From Spongiivirga citrea (lineage in GTDB: Bacteria > Bacteroidota > Bacteroidia > Flavobacteriales > Flavobacteriaceae): a stretch of 64,000 nucleotides of DNA. Below the pieces are notes generated by a model. The model worked only from the letters and a program-made list of their open reading frames with translations. It ran no database searches and was not told the origin of the DNA. The translations under genes were made by a program, and so were the position numbers. Shown here in pieces: positions 19,219-27,689 of this stretch; within the stretch, counting starts at the first letter, position 1; each line of letters starts with the position of its first letter. The stretch is from the NCBI RefSeq assembly GCF_010671565.1, contig NZ_JAABOQ010000004.1, forward strand, positions 434,001-498,000, given 5' to 3'.

Positions 19219-20610
19219 TTAATTTAAGGACTTAATCTTAATATTCTTAAAAGAAACGAGATCTCCATGATCCTGAAGTAAGATATTTCCTTTATCTAAC
19301 TCGCCGAAATTTGGCCATTTAGCATATTTACTTTCAGACACCAATTTCAAATAATCCTCGCTTTTGCGCTCATACTCCAGAACTTTCATTCCATTAAGCC
19401 AGTGTTCAACATGATTATTTTTAGAAACTATCCGTGCACTATTCCATTCTCCAATTGGCATTACTGGCTTTTTAACATCAGCTTGGATTAGATCATAAAG
19501 AGAGGCAATGGTCCGACTACCTTTATGATTGCCTAATTTAGCGTCCGGATGTTTTTTATCATCAAGAATCTGATATTCCAAACCTATTGAAGAGCCTTCG
19601 CCCTTATTAATATCAGTATCTACATAATATTTAATACCACTGTTAGCGCCTTCGGTAATTTTAAAATCAACCTTTAACTCAAAATCACTAAATTTTTCAG
19701 TTGTTACGATATCTCCTCCAGCGGTGGACTCACCTCCTCCAGAAGCGAGAACTGTCAACTCTCCATTTTCAATATTCCAACCTTTTTCCGGAAATGAATC
19801 TAGTTTAGCGCCTCGCCAACCTTGCGTTGTTTTACCATCCCACAATAATTGCCATCCTTTGTTTTGCTCATCGGGTGTGAGTTTATTTTTAGTAATAAAG
19901 GGTTTTATGGGCGATTTTGTACTGTATTGCATCATTACTGCACTATCGGTAAGTATTTTTATATTCTTCCATTGCACTATTTTACCCGCATCTTTAGGAT
20001 CTCTTATACTATGTACTTGTAAGCCAATAAAACCACTAGCTGTTTTTTCATCAATAAGGAAAGATGCCGGTACGCTATTTATCCAAGTCTTAATAGTATC
20101 ACCTATAGCTTCTACACGATACGTATTCCATTCGTTTTGTTTGAACGCCGATTGCGCCTCTAGATTATTATCCAATGGGTAAAGCCATTTTCTTCTTCCT
20201 TCATCATAAATTCCTCCACTCCATGACCTTTTTGAAGGATCAATCTCTACCTGATAGCCGTGTACTCGTCCGTTTTGATAATGGGCCAAACTGTTACTTC
20301 GTATCTGAACCCCAGAATTCATACTACTATCAACCTTAAAATCAAGTTCTAATATAAAATCGCTGTAATGCTTGTTAGTTGTTAGGAAGGTATTTGGTGA
20401 GTTTGCAACGGTAGTCCCCGTTATTATTCCATTATTCAACTCATAGGTTGCGTTTCCTCCTTTGGCTGTCCAAGCTTCAAGGTTTTCCGTATCACTTAAA
20501 TAGGTCCATGGCACTTCATCTTTTGGCTTGCTACAACTTATAAAGCAAAGTAGAACAAATCCGAAAAGAATATTTAAAAAATAGTAATTGTGTGTTTTAG
20601 ATGTTTTCAT
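19219..20610 (-). CDS. Lipoprotein with two DUF1080 (3-keto-disaccharide hydrolase) domains
   Basis: Lipobox FISC (Cys26) and two tandem PF06439-like domains: residues about 35-220 (WTAKGGNATYELNNGIITG, FILELDFKVDSSMNSGVQIRS, GYQVEIDPSKRSW) and about 240-463 (GWQLLWDGKTTQGWRGA, FSDFELKVDFKITEGANSGI, GLEYQILDDKKHPDA, HWLNGMKVLEYER). Members act as 3-keto-glycoside lyases or hydratases after oxidation by a Gfo/Idh/MocA enzyme, and such an enzyme is encoded 12 nt downstream. First gene after the terminator at 20676-20714; I see no copy of the shared promoter element in front of it, so it either has a different promoter or is reached by read-through. Confidence 0.9.
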   Translation of the reverse strand: MKTSKTHNYYFLNILFGFVLLCFISCSKPKDEVPWTYLSDTENLEAWTAKGGNATYELNNGIITGTTVANSPNTFLTTNKHYSDFILELDFKVDSSMNSGVQIRSNSLAHYQNGRVHGYQVEIDPSKRSWSGGIYDEGRRKWLYPLDNNLEAQSAFKQNEWNTYRVEAIGDTIKTWINSVPASFLIDEKTASGFIGLQVHSIRDPKDAGKIVQWKNIKILTDSAVMMQYSTKSPIKPFITKNKLTPDEQNKGWQLLWDGKTTQGWRGAKLDSFPEKGWNIENGELTVLASGGGESTAGGDIVTTEKFSDFELKVDFKITEGANSGIKYYVDTDINKGEGSSIGLEYQILDDKKHPDAKLGNHKGSRTIASLYDLIQADVKKPVMPIGEWNSARIVSKNNHVEHWLNGMKVLEYERKSEDYLKLVSESKYAKWPNFGELDKGNILLQDHGDLVSFKNIKIKSLN

Positions 20611-20675
20611 TATCTGATCAAATTTCTTGGAATTTATTGTGTTTAAGGTTTAATTATCAATAGAATATACAATAA

Positions 20676-20714
20676 AAAACCCTTCACTTTGTAATTAGTA
20701 TGGTGAAGGGTTTT
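20676..20714 (-). terminator. Intrinsic terminator after the susCD 2 operon
   Basis: AAAACCCTTCAC (20676-20687) pairs perfectly with GTGAAGGGTTTT (20703-20714), a 12-bp stem with a 15-nt loop. On the minus strand it is followed by TTTTTTATT. It ends the SusC 2/SusD 2/fasciclin-like transcript. Confidence 0.9.
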
Positions 20715-20761
20715 ATCGTTAAATACAATAGCCATAAAACTGACACTTGCTTTTTTATTTA

Positions 20762-21466
20762 TTATCCACCAGTATTTGGAGCTGGATATGGGCTATTTCG
20801 AACAGGATCGTTAATAGAATGTCCTATTCCATTTAAAACTACATAATTGTAATTTCTGATGCGTTCATTTTGTGAAGTGGCCGTAGAAGGCAGTGGAGCT
20901 GGAGACCGATTAATATCAACTCTATATCGTTCATCTCGTCTCATTACTATAAGACCATCTTCTCCTGGTATTAAGGTTTGAAATGTGTAATTCACTCCAT
21001 ATTCAGAAAGTGTTAGCTGATCTACAAATTCAGTAATGATATGATAATTGAGTATTGTTCTTAGTACATCTAAATCTGCTCTTGCCATTACTTGTGCAGG
21101 CGTTTCATTTTCACCGACTTCATCGTCACCGGTAATTAAATCGATAACATCCCCTCCACCAGTAAATGCGTTATTATTTAAAAATAAATAAGTCCTATTT
21201 GCGCTCATATCGTCGTAAACATCAATCATCCCAGCAGCTTCAACGGCAGCTGCCATGTAATTATAAAGCTCTCCATTTAACTCTCCCTCATCATTTAGTT
21301 GCTGGTTTTGCTGTAGAAACTCCCATGCCGTCATATCTGAAAAAGGATCCTCAAAACTTACCTCTGGATTAAAAGTAAAATTATCTTGTAGATCTAAATC
21401 GCAACCCAAAAAGGAAAATGCAATAAAGAGCAGAACATATGCTTTAATTGTCTTTATTTTTTTCAT
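20762..21466 (-). CDS. Fasciclin-like surface lipoprotein of the susCD 2 operon
   Basis: 234 residues with lipobox FLGCDL (Cys22). A single degenerate fasciclin (FAS1-like) domain is suggested by AAGMIDVYDDMSANRTYLFL, NNNAF, ADLDVLRTILNYHIITEFV and the closing NYVVLNGIGHSINDPV. FAS1-containing lipoproteins occur as the third or fourth gene of SusCD operons in Bacteroidota and probably help bind glycan or organise the surface complex. The gene begins 23 nt after SusD 2 and is followed by the terminator. Function as a surface glycan-binding protein is inferred. Confidence 0.75.
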   Translation of the reverse strand: MKKIKTIKAYVLLFIAFSFLGCDLDLQDNFTFNPEVSFEDPFSDMTAWEFLQQNQQLNDEGELNGELYNYMAAAVEAAGMIDVYDDMSANRTYLFLNNNAFTGGGDVIDLITGDDEVGENETPAQVMARADLDVLRTILNYHIITEFVDQLTLSEYGVNYTFQTLIPGEDGLIVMRRDERYRVDINRSPAPLPSTATSQNERIRNYNYVVLNGIGHSINDPVRNSPYPAPNTGG

Positions 21467-21489
21467 TGTTTTTGTTTTATGAGTATTAA

Positions 21490-23061
21490 TTAGTAACCAG
21501 GTGTTTGATCTAACAATGGGTTTTCACTTAAATGTTGGTCAAAGATTGGTAATAACAGTCGTTGTTCCGTCAATGGCGTTCCGCCTGGAATTGTATCTAA
21601 GATTGGATTTAAAACTTGGATTGCCTTATTAGTACGACGCAAATCCCACCATCGTTTACCTTCACCTAAAAGTTCTAACTGTCGCTCATCAAGAATAAAG
21701 TTTTCTCGTTCATCCTCATTTGCACCAAATTCTACCGCTGTAACAGGAGGAAGTTGTCTAGCAGTTCGTATCTCATTCACAAGTTCTAATGCCCTTGCGT
21801 CATTTCCTAAACGGTTTTCAACCTCAGCTAATAATAATATCATACCTGAGTAACGAAATAATACAATATCACTGTCATCTAAATCCTGACTATAGTTTGC
21901 TTTGTTGTATTTTGCTAATCGCGCCTCACCAATTTCAATACTTCCAATACCTCCAGCACCTCCTTCCCGAGAAAAGAAATAGCGCCAATCACCGTATAAT
22001 GGTTCTAGATCACCCCCATCGATACTTACATTAAGAGCCGGATCGGTATCAGGATATTTGGTAACCCATCCAAGCGAATCTATAGGAAACTTTTCTATCC
22101 ATTTATTTTCGAGAACAGGTGATAAATAATAAGATGGTAAACCTGCAAAGTACAGTGCAAAAATTCCAGATCTGTTAGCTCGAGTCTGACCGGGGTTATC
22201 CCGTGGTTCATTAATATCAAATCTAATTGATAGTATTAACTCAGGTCCTGATTGTACTTTATTTGGACCTCCCCCATCTCCTGTATCATTTAAAAATAGA
22301 TCTTGCCATGCGAAGGGAGTTGTGACGAGACTAAATTCATTGCTGTCAATTAATTTTTCTAAAGCGATTTTAGCATTTGCATCTTCACCAATCCAAGCAT
22401 ATACTTCAGCTTGAAACGCCCAAATACTAGTAAGAGTAAAGCGATAGGGATCTGCAAAATTCTCCATGTTATCCTCAGCTGCCAACATATCTGGAATGAT
22501 GACCTCATTCAAAATAGTATTTGCCGCAGTTCTTGGTTTTTGCGTTTCTTGATTCACATTTTCAATAGGTTCCAAGAATAATGGTACATCGCCCCATGTG
22601 CGAATTGCCTGAAAATATGCATACGCCCTTATTGCATATGCTTCGGCGAGCAAACTTGTGTCAAAACCTTCTATTTGCGGAATAAATTTAATTGCCAAAT
22701 TAGCTCTGTTAATCATGGAATAAAAATCATTCCATCGTAAAACGTTGCCATTTCCAGAAGTGACAGAATTAAATACTACTTCTAAATTATCAGCATTTGC
22801 CGATTCTGAACCCTGTGTATAACTATCTGTAGCCCTTAATTCACCCCAAAAGTAATGTTTCAACCTAAATGTAGGCTGCATCCCATCATAAATTGCAATT
22901 ACACCTGAATTGGCGTCTGCATTATTCTGCCAAAAGTTGTCTGGAGCAATCTCACTAATAGGCTGCTCATCTATAAAATCATCGCAAGAAACTGTAAAAA
23001 GGAGTACCACGATAACCGTTAAAAAATGGATACGGGTTTTTATATTTTTCATTGTATTCAT
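21490..23061 (-). CDS. susD: SusD/RagB-family surface glycan-binding lipoprotein 2
   Basis: 523 residues; lipobox FTVSCDD (Cys26 from the first ATG; a second ATG three codons later is equally possible). SusD hallmarks: DEQPISEIAPDNFWQNNADA near the start, AEAYAIRAYAYFQAIRTWGD, then RYSGMILLLAEVENRLGND and ENFILDERQLELLGEGKRWW, ending LSENPLLDQTPGY. Partner of SusC 2 (21 nt upstream). The sequence is clearly different from SusD 1 and SusD 3, so the three pairs are not recent duplicates. Confidence 0.95.
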   Translation of the reverse strand: MNTMKNIKTRIHFLTVIVVLLFTVSCDDFIDEQPISEIAPDNFWQNNADANSGVIAIYDGMQPTFRLKHYFWGELRATDSYTQGSESANADNLEVVFNSVTSGNGNVLRWNDFYSMINRANLAIKFIPQIEGFDTSLLAEAYAIRAYAYFQAIRTWGDVPLFLEPIENVNQETQKPRTAANTILNEVIIPDMLAAEDNMENFADPYRFTLTSIWAFQAEVYAWIGEDANAKIALEKLIDSNEFSLVTTPFAWQDLFLNDTGDGGGPNKVQSGPELILSIRFDINEPRDNPGQTRANRSGIFALYFAGLPSYYLSPVLENKWIEKFPIDSLGWVTKYPDTDPALNVSIDGGDLEPLYGDWRYFFSREGGAGGIGSIEIGEARLAKYNKANYSQDLDDSDIVLFRYSGMILLLAEVENRLGNDARALELVNEIRTARQLPPVTAVEFGANEDERENFILDERQLELLGEGKRWWDLRRTNKAIQVLNPILDTIPGGTPLTEQRLLLPIFDQHLSENPLLDQTPGY

Positions 23062-23082
23062 TATTTTAAATTTTACTGCTTA

Positions 23083-26000
23083 TTAAAATTGAAGATTAAC
23101 TCCTAAAATTACTTCACGTTCGTTAGGATAGCGAAGTTGGTCCAAACCTGGCTGTAACGGATTTCCCCTCGAACCAAGTTCAGGGTTATAACCAGGATAA
23201 TTTGTCCATGTCAAGAAATTATTCAACGACATATTAAACGATAAACGCTTTGCCCAACCAACCTTATCAATAATTCTTTTAGGAAGGTTATAATTAAATC
23301 GTACGAATCTTAGTTTGATATAACTTCCATCAGTCACGAAAAAGCTATTTGGTCGTTCTCGATTCTGCGGCACTCGATTTAACCTAGGATATACTGTAAT
23401 ATCTCCTGGATTTAACCATGCGTTTAAAATACGGTCAGAGCCCGGTGTTTCGTTACTCGAATTTAAATCATTACGCTGTTCATCATATCTTCTATAAATA
23501 TCGTTTCCAAAACTGTACTCCAATAAAAAACTTAAGCTAAGGTCCTTGTAGGTAAAATCATTGCTAAAACCTCCAAAAGTGGTAGGAAGTCCATTTCCTA
23601 ATATCTGTCGATCGTCGACTGTAATATCGAAATCGTTATCAATATCATCCCAATAAATATCACCACCTTCTAACGTTCGGCCGGCATTTCTCAATTGATT
23701 GACATCACCAGTATATTCTGAACCGTTAAGGGTATAATTCACGAAAGTTCCAGCAGCATCGAAATTTGGTGTTAGTTGTACTCCTTCTGGAGTAAATGCG
23801 TTAGACTCGTTATACGGAAAAATTCCCAAGTTTTTAAAGCCATAGATATTTCCAATTGGCTGTCCTTCTTCTATAAAATACTGACCAGATTCAAAAGGTG
23901 TATTTTCAAAAAGCTCAGTCACTTCGTTCTCTTGGAAACTAATATTAAAACTACTATTCCAGCTAAAGTCTGCCGTTTTCAAAATAGTACCTCCTAAACT
24001 AATATCAATACCTCTATTTTCGAGACTTCCTACGTTACGTCTTACCGAAGCAAAACCAGATTCCTCGGGTAACGGTACATTCGCTAATAGATCTGTAGTA
24101 GTTTTCGTCCAAAAATCTAAATTAAGTCGAAGACGGTTTTTGAACATTCCTAAATCCAAACCTAGGTTTAGAGATTCTGTCTCTTCCCACTTAATTGATG
24201 AGTTTCCTAAGCGTGACGGCGCAATACCGCTCACCCCATTGTAGGTTGCTCCTGGCACATAAGTACTAGTAAAATCATAATCCCCAATATCATCATTTCC
24301 TGTTACACCATAACTCGCGCGAATTAATAAGTTGTTAACCGTTTGAGAGTCCGATAAAAAAGACTCATTACTTATATTCCATCCAACAGTAGCTGATGGA
24401 AAAACCCCATATCTAGTATCAATACCAAATCGTGATGAACCATCGCGTCTTATAGTTGCTCCTATTAAATAGCGGTTGTCAAAATCATAACTAAAGCCAC
24501 CAAATAAGGAGAAAAGCGCACTTGTTCTATCTTCTGTGTTGTTTGTTCCTGTTGTAACCGCAAGAGTTTCTGGATCTACATTATTAAAGGTAGGAATAAG
24601 TTCGGTTACAAAATTTGTGCTTAATCTTAAGCCTTCAAACCAAAATTTCTGAGTCTGCATTCCTGCAAAAGCTCCAAAAGTATGCTTACCCCAAACGTTA
24701 TCATAGTTAAAGAAGTTTTCCTGCTGTACATCATATTCAAGTCGATCACGATAAGCTCCTGTTGCTACTTGGTTTCGAGGGTTATTAACCAATATAGGGT
24801 TGAATTCATTAAACCTTCTATATCTTAGGTTTATACCTAACGTAGATCTAATTGTCAAATTAGGTATAAACTCGTATTGTATATAATTAAAATTTTGGGC
24901 TCTATAGCTGCGAGTTCTAATAGTTCTTAGCTCAGCTTCGGCAACCGGGTTTTGTCGACCTGCAATTTCAGGTGTGAAACTACCGTTAGGCTCAAAAACT
25001 GGAAAATAAGCTATACGCTCTACCAATTGCTGAAAAACTTGGTTTTCGTTTAAACCATTTTGCTCTTCGAAGGAAACATTCAGATTTGTACCTATTTTTA
25101 ATTTGTCATTAGGGGTAAAATCAATTTTAAAACGACTATTAATTCTTTTAAAATCACTATTAATTACAACACCTTGCTCATCTAAAAAACCTACATTCCA
25201 ATAAGCTCTTGCCTTTTCGCCACCCCCACTCACTGCAACATTTACCTGGTTTCTTACCGATGCTCTGGTAATCAAGTCCTGCAAATCGAATGAATTTCTA
25301 AGCAACAGGTTCAATGAGTCTCTTTGATTTCCCGTAAGAGCATCATTTGGTCCTCGCCTTAGGTCTTCATATAAAATTCGTTCTCTAGTATTAGCTACAG
25401 GTATAGAACCAATTAAAGATGTTATTCCTGTCAGTGCATTTACCTGAACATCTAAGTCACCTGCACGTCCTGATTTTGTTGTGATAAGCACAACCCCATT
25501 GGCTCCTCGAGAACCATAAATTGCAGCGGTCGCACCATCTTTTAAAACCTCTAATGAGGCTATATCATTGGGATCTATATTATCAATGTTATCCAATTGC
25601 TGACCATCTACAACATACAATGGACTGTTATCACCTCCACCAAAAGTAGATGTACCCCGAACTCTGACATCAAAGCCAGCACCAGGACCACCATTCGTTT
25701 GAATTTGCACACCCGATAAACGACCTTGGATACCATCAAATGCCGAAGTAGGAGCTGCCTGTGTAATGTTTTCGGATTTCACAGTTCCTACTGCTCCTAG
25801 AACTTTTTCACGCTGAACAGCAGCATACCCAATAATTACTACTTCATCTAAGTTTTCGGCATCTTCTTCTAAAGATACATTGATTACGTCTTGAGCATTT
25901 ATTGCAACTTCTTTTGATTTAAAGCCTATATAAGAAAAAACTAGAATTTCCTGTCCAGGAATTAGTTTAATCGCATAGTTACCATCAAAGTCTGCGGCAA

Positions 26001-26181
26001 CACCATTTTTAGTTCCTTTTTGTAACACATTTACGCTGGGTAACGGGACGCCATTTGCATCTGTAACTGCACCCGTAATCGTTCTTTGAGCCAACACGTC
26101 TGAAAAAGAAAAGCTGCAAAGGATAAACGCAAATACCGCAAATTTTGAAAAACATAGCCGTTTTTTGAATTTTTGTTTCAT
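23083..26181 (-). CDS. susC: SusC/RagA-family TonB-dependent outer-membrane transporter 2
   Basis: 1032 residues: signal peptide ending DVLAQ, carboxypeptidase-regulatory-like domain (TGAVTDANGVPLPSVNV, DFDGNYAI), TonB box region (LDEVVIIGYAAVQREK), plug (IQGRLSGVQIQTNGGPGAG, LKDGATAAIYGSRGANGVVL), barrel ending REVILGVNLQF. Outer-membrane importer that pairs with the next gene. Preceded by the shared promoter element at 26280-26324. Confidence 0.95.
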   Translation of the reverse strand: MKQKFKKRLCFSKFAVFAFILCSFSFSDVLAQRTITGAVTDANGVPLPSVNVLQKGTKNGVAADFDGNYAIKLIPGQEILVFSYIGFKSKEVAINAQDVINVSLEEDAENLDEVVIIGYAAVQREKVLGAVGTVKSENITQAAPTSAFDGIQGRLSGVQIQTNGGPGAGFDVRVRGTSTFGGGDNSPLYVVDGQQLDNIDNIDPNDIASLEVLKDGATAAIYGSRGANGVVLITTKSGRAGDLDVQVNALTGITSLIGSIPVANTRERILYEDLRRGPNDALTGNQRDSLNLLLRNSFDLQDLITRASVRNQVNVAVSGGGEKARAYWNVGFLDEQGVVINSDFKRINSRFKIDFTPNDKLKIGTNLNVSFEEQNGLNENQVFQQLVERIAYFPVFEPNGSFTPEIAGRQNPVAEAELRTIRTRSYRAQNFNYIQYEFIPNLTIRSTLGINLRYRRFNEFNPILVNNPRNQVATGAYRDRLEYDVQQENFFNYDNVWGKHTFGAFAGMQTQKFWFEGLRLSTNFVTELIPTFNNVDPETLAVTTGTNNTEDRTSALFSLFGGFSYDFDNRYLIGATIRRDGSSRFGIDTRYGVFPSATVGWNISNESFLSDSQTVNNLLIRASYGVTGNDDIGDYDFTSTYVPGATYNGVSGIAPSRLGNSSIKWEETESLNLGLDLGMFKNRLRLNLDFWTKTTTDLLANVPLPEESGFASVRRNVGSLENRGIDISLGGTILKTADFSWNSSFNISFQENEVTELFENTPFESGQYFIEEGQPIGNIYGFKNLGIFPYNESNAFTPEGVQLTPNFDAAGTFVNYTLNGSEYTGDVNQLRNAGRTLEGGDIYWDDIDNDFDITVDDRQILGNGLPTTFGGFSNDFTYKDLSLSFLLEYSFGNDIYRRYDEQRNDLNSSNETPGSDRILNAWLNPGDITVYPRLNRVPQNRERPNSFFVTDGSYIKLRFVRFNYNLPKRIIDKVGWAKRLSFNMSLNNFLTWTNYPGYNPELGSRGNPLQPGLDQLRYPNEREVILGVNLQF

Positions 26182-26279
26182 CGTTAGTTTCGGTTTTAAC
26201 TTAAAAAATGCCTTTTGAAAAGGTCGTAAATGGAGCGTTTTACGACAATTATTAAATCAATTTTGAAATCGATTTAGAG

Positions 26280-26324
26280 CAATTTTAAGAACTTGAAACT
26301 AATTCAGCATCCTGTACTGTACTG
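26280..26324 (-). promoter_or_regulatory. Promoter of the susCD 2 operon, site 3 of the shared element
   Basis: Minus strand: CAGTACAGTACAGGAT (26324 to 26309), exactly 21 nt, then TAAAATTG (26287 to 26280), which matches TAnnTTTG except one base. SusC 2 starts at 26181, 98 nt beyond the box. Confidence 0.8.
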
Positions 26325-26420
26325 TGGGCTATTTTATGATATTTTTAAAAAAAATATTAAAAAAATAGAATAATATCATTTTTTATTATGCAGCATGAAG
26401 AAGAATTTAAATTTAGACCT

Positions 26421-26461
26421 ATTCTTTAAAAGAATACCAGTTTTTCGTGATTAAGATCACA
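26421..26461. other. Two inverted repeats downstream of the GntR gene
   Basis: The stretch between the GntR gene and SusC 2 holds a perfect 7-bp palindrome ATTCTTT-A-AAAGAAT (26421-26435). It also holds CGTGATTAAGATCACA (26446-26461), whose GTGAT/ATCAC arms resemble a CRP-type site and could equally be a weak terminator hairpin for the GntR gene. No other gene is visible here. Confidence 0.35.
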
Positions 26462-26472
26462 TAATGAACAAC

Positions 26473-27546
26473 TTACATCGAGAACCGATCTATAAATCTA
26501 AAATCATTTTTAACTGTCTTATTGCACCTATTTGAAATCATATTTGCGGCCTCTTGTCCCATTTTTTGAAAATTTGTGCTCATAACTGTAATTCCCAACA
26601 ATTCTTTTAAAGGTGTATCGTTATAGGAAATTACTCCTAAATCTTCACCAAGTTTAAAATCGTGATCTCTACTTTGCTTAACTAAATTAACAAGATCCGC
26701 TTCTTCTATAATTATGTACAAATCCTTTAATTGAAGTTCCATCCCCTCGTAAATTGTATCAAGCAATTCATAATCAAGGTCATGTTGAATACAAAAACGC
26801 TTAAAACCAGTTACAATCCCCTTAGGATAAGGGTAAACTGCTTTATCTGGATACACCAGTATTATTTTCTTATACTTTTTCACCTTTTCTACTCCTGCAT
26901 TCAGAGCACTACAAATATCCTCTGTGAAATCTTGATAAATTCTTCCTGCATCATCAGGTAGTATTTTTAAATTTCTGTCAACAATGATTAATTGTTTACT
27001 CGGGATTGAATGAATAAGTTTTAGAATCTCATCAGTACATCCCATATGCTGCGATGCTTCACTTTTAAAATGTGGCATTATAACATAGTAGTCGTACCTG
27101 CCAAGCTTATTGGTTAAGATATCTTGGAAAACTGATGGTTCACAGTGATATATAAAAAGATCTACCCTGGCATTAGTACCTAGTGTATTTACAAAAGAGT
27201 TAAAAATCCTCATTTTGTAAGAACTAGCCTTATTTATAAGAAAGAGAACTCTAGATTCTACTAGTAAATCAGTTTTAGTAATGTAATACCCCTTACCTCT
27301 AACGGACTCTATTATTTTTTGTTTTTTAAGAATAGTATATGCCTTCTCCACGGTGTCTCTTGATAACAGACACTCTTCACTAACTTCATTGATAGAAGGA
27401 ATTCTATCACCCATTGATAAACTACGATCTTTAACCTTATTGATTATTGAATCAATTATCTGCTTATATTTAGGAATCCTTGAATCATGATCAATATTGA
27501 TATGTGTAATTTCTTTAGAAGTTCTCACAATGTTTTGTTTAGGCAT
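26473..27546 (-). CDS. GntR-family regulator with periplasmic-binding-protein-like effector domain
   Basis: Residues about 20-90 form a GntR winged helix: YKQIIDSIINKVKDRSLSMG, then DRIPSINEVSEECLLSRDTV and EKAYTILKKQKIIESVRGKGYY. The rest is a LacI/GalR-type sugar-binding fold: VESRVLFLINKASSYKMRIF, QLIIVDRNLKILPDDAGRIY, EDLGVISYNDTPLKELLGI and STNFQKMGQEAANMI. This is the AraR-like architecture used by Bacteroidota and Firmicutes to sense sugars. It is divergent from rhaEW, so rhamnose or a derivative is a natural effector. I start at the ATG at 27546 because the in-frame upstream codon at 27558 is TTG. Whether it binds the shared element or the AGCAT-N8-ATGCT inverted repeat at 27619-27636 is open. 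Confidence 0.9.
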   Translation of the reverse strand: MPKQNIVRTSKEITHINIDHDSRIPKYKQIIDSIINKVKDRSLSMGDRIPSINEVSEECLLSRDTVEKAYTILKKQKIIESVRGKGYYITKTDLLVESRVLFLINKASSYKMRIFNSFVNTLGTNARVDLFIYHCEPSVFQDILTNKLGRYDYYVIMPHFKSEASQHMGCTDEILKLIHSIPSKQLIIVDRNLKILPDDAGRIYQDFTEDICSALNAGVEKVKKYKKIILVYPDKAVYPYPKGIVTGFKRFCIQHDLDYELLDTIYEGMELQLKDLYIIIEEADLVNLVKQSRDHDFKLGEDLGVISYNDTPLKELLGITVMSTNFQKMGQEAANMISNRCNKTVKNDFRFIDRFSM

Positions 27547-27617
27547 TCTCTTATTCAAAAACTAAAGTATTGATAATTTATCAAACTTAACGACTAGAGC
27601 AAACTCAATCTCCCCAA

Positions 27618-27662
27618 CAGCATAGTACAGGATGCTTTGTAAATTGCATGATGATAAATTCG
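27618..27662 (+). promoter_or_regulatory. Promoter of the rhamnose catabolic operon, site 4 of the shared element
   Basis: CAGCATAGTACAGGAT (27618-27633), exactly 21 nt, then TAAATTCG (27655-27662), one base off TAnnTTTG. The rhaEW ATG is at 27690. An extra inverted repeat AGCAT-N8-ATGCT (27619-27636) overlaps this copy only and may be an operator for the divergent GntR regulator. Confidence 0.8.
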
Positions 27663-27689
27663 TCTTAACTAAAATTAAATAACTAACTA

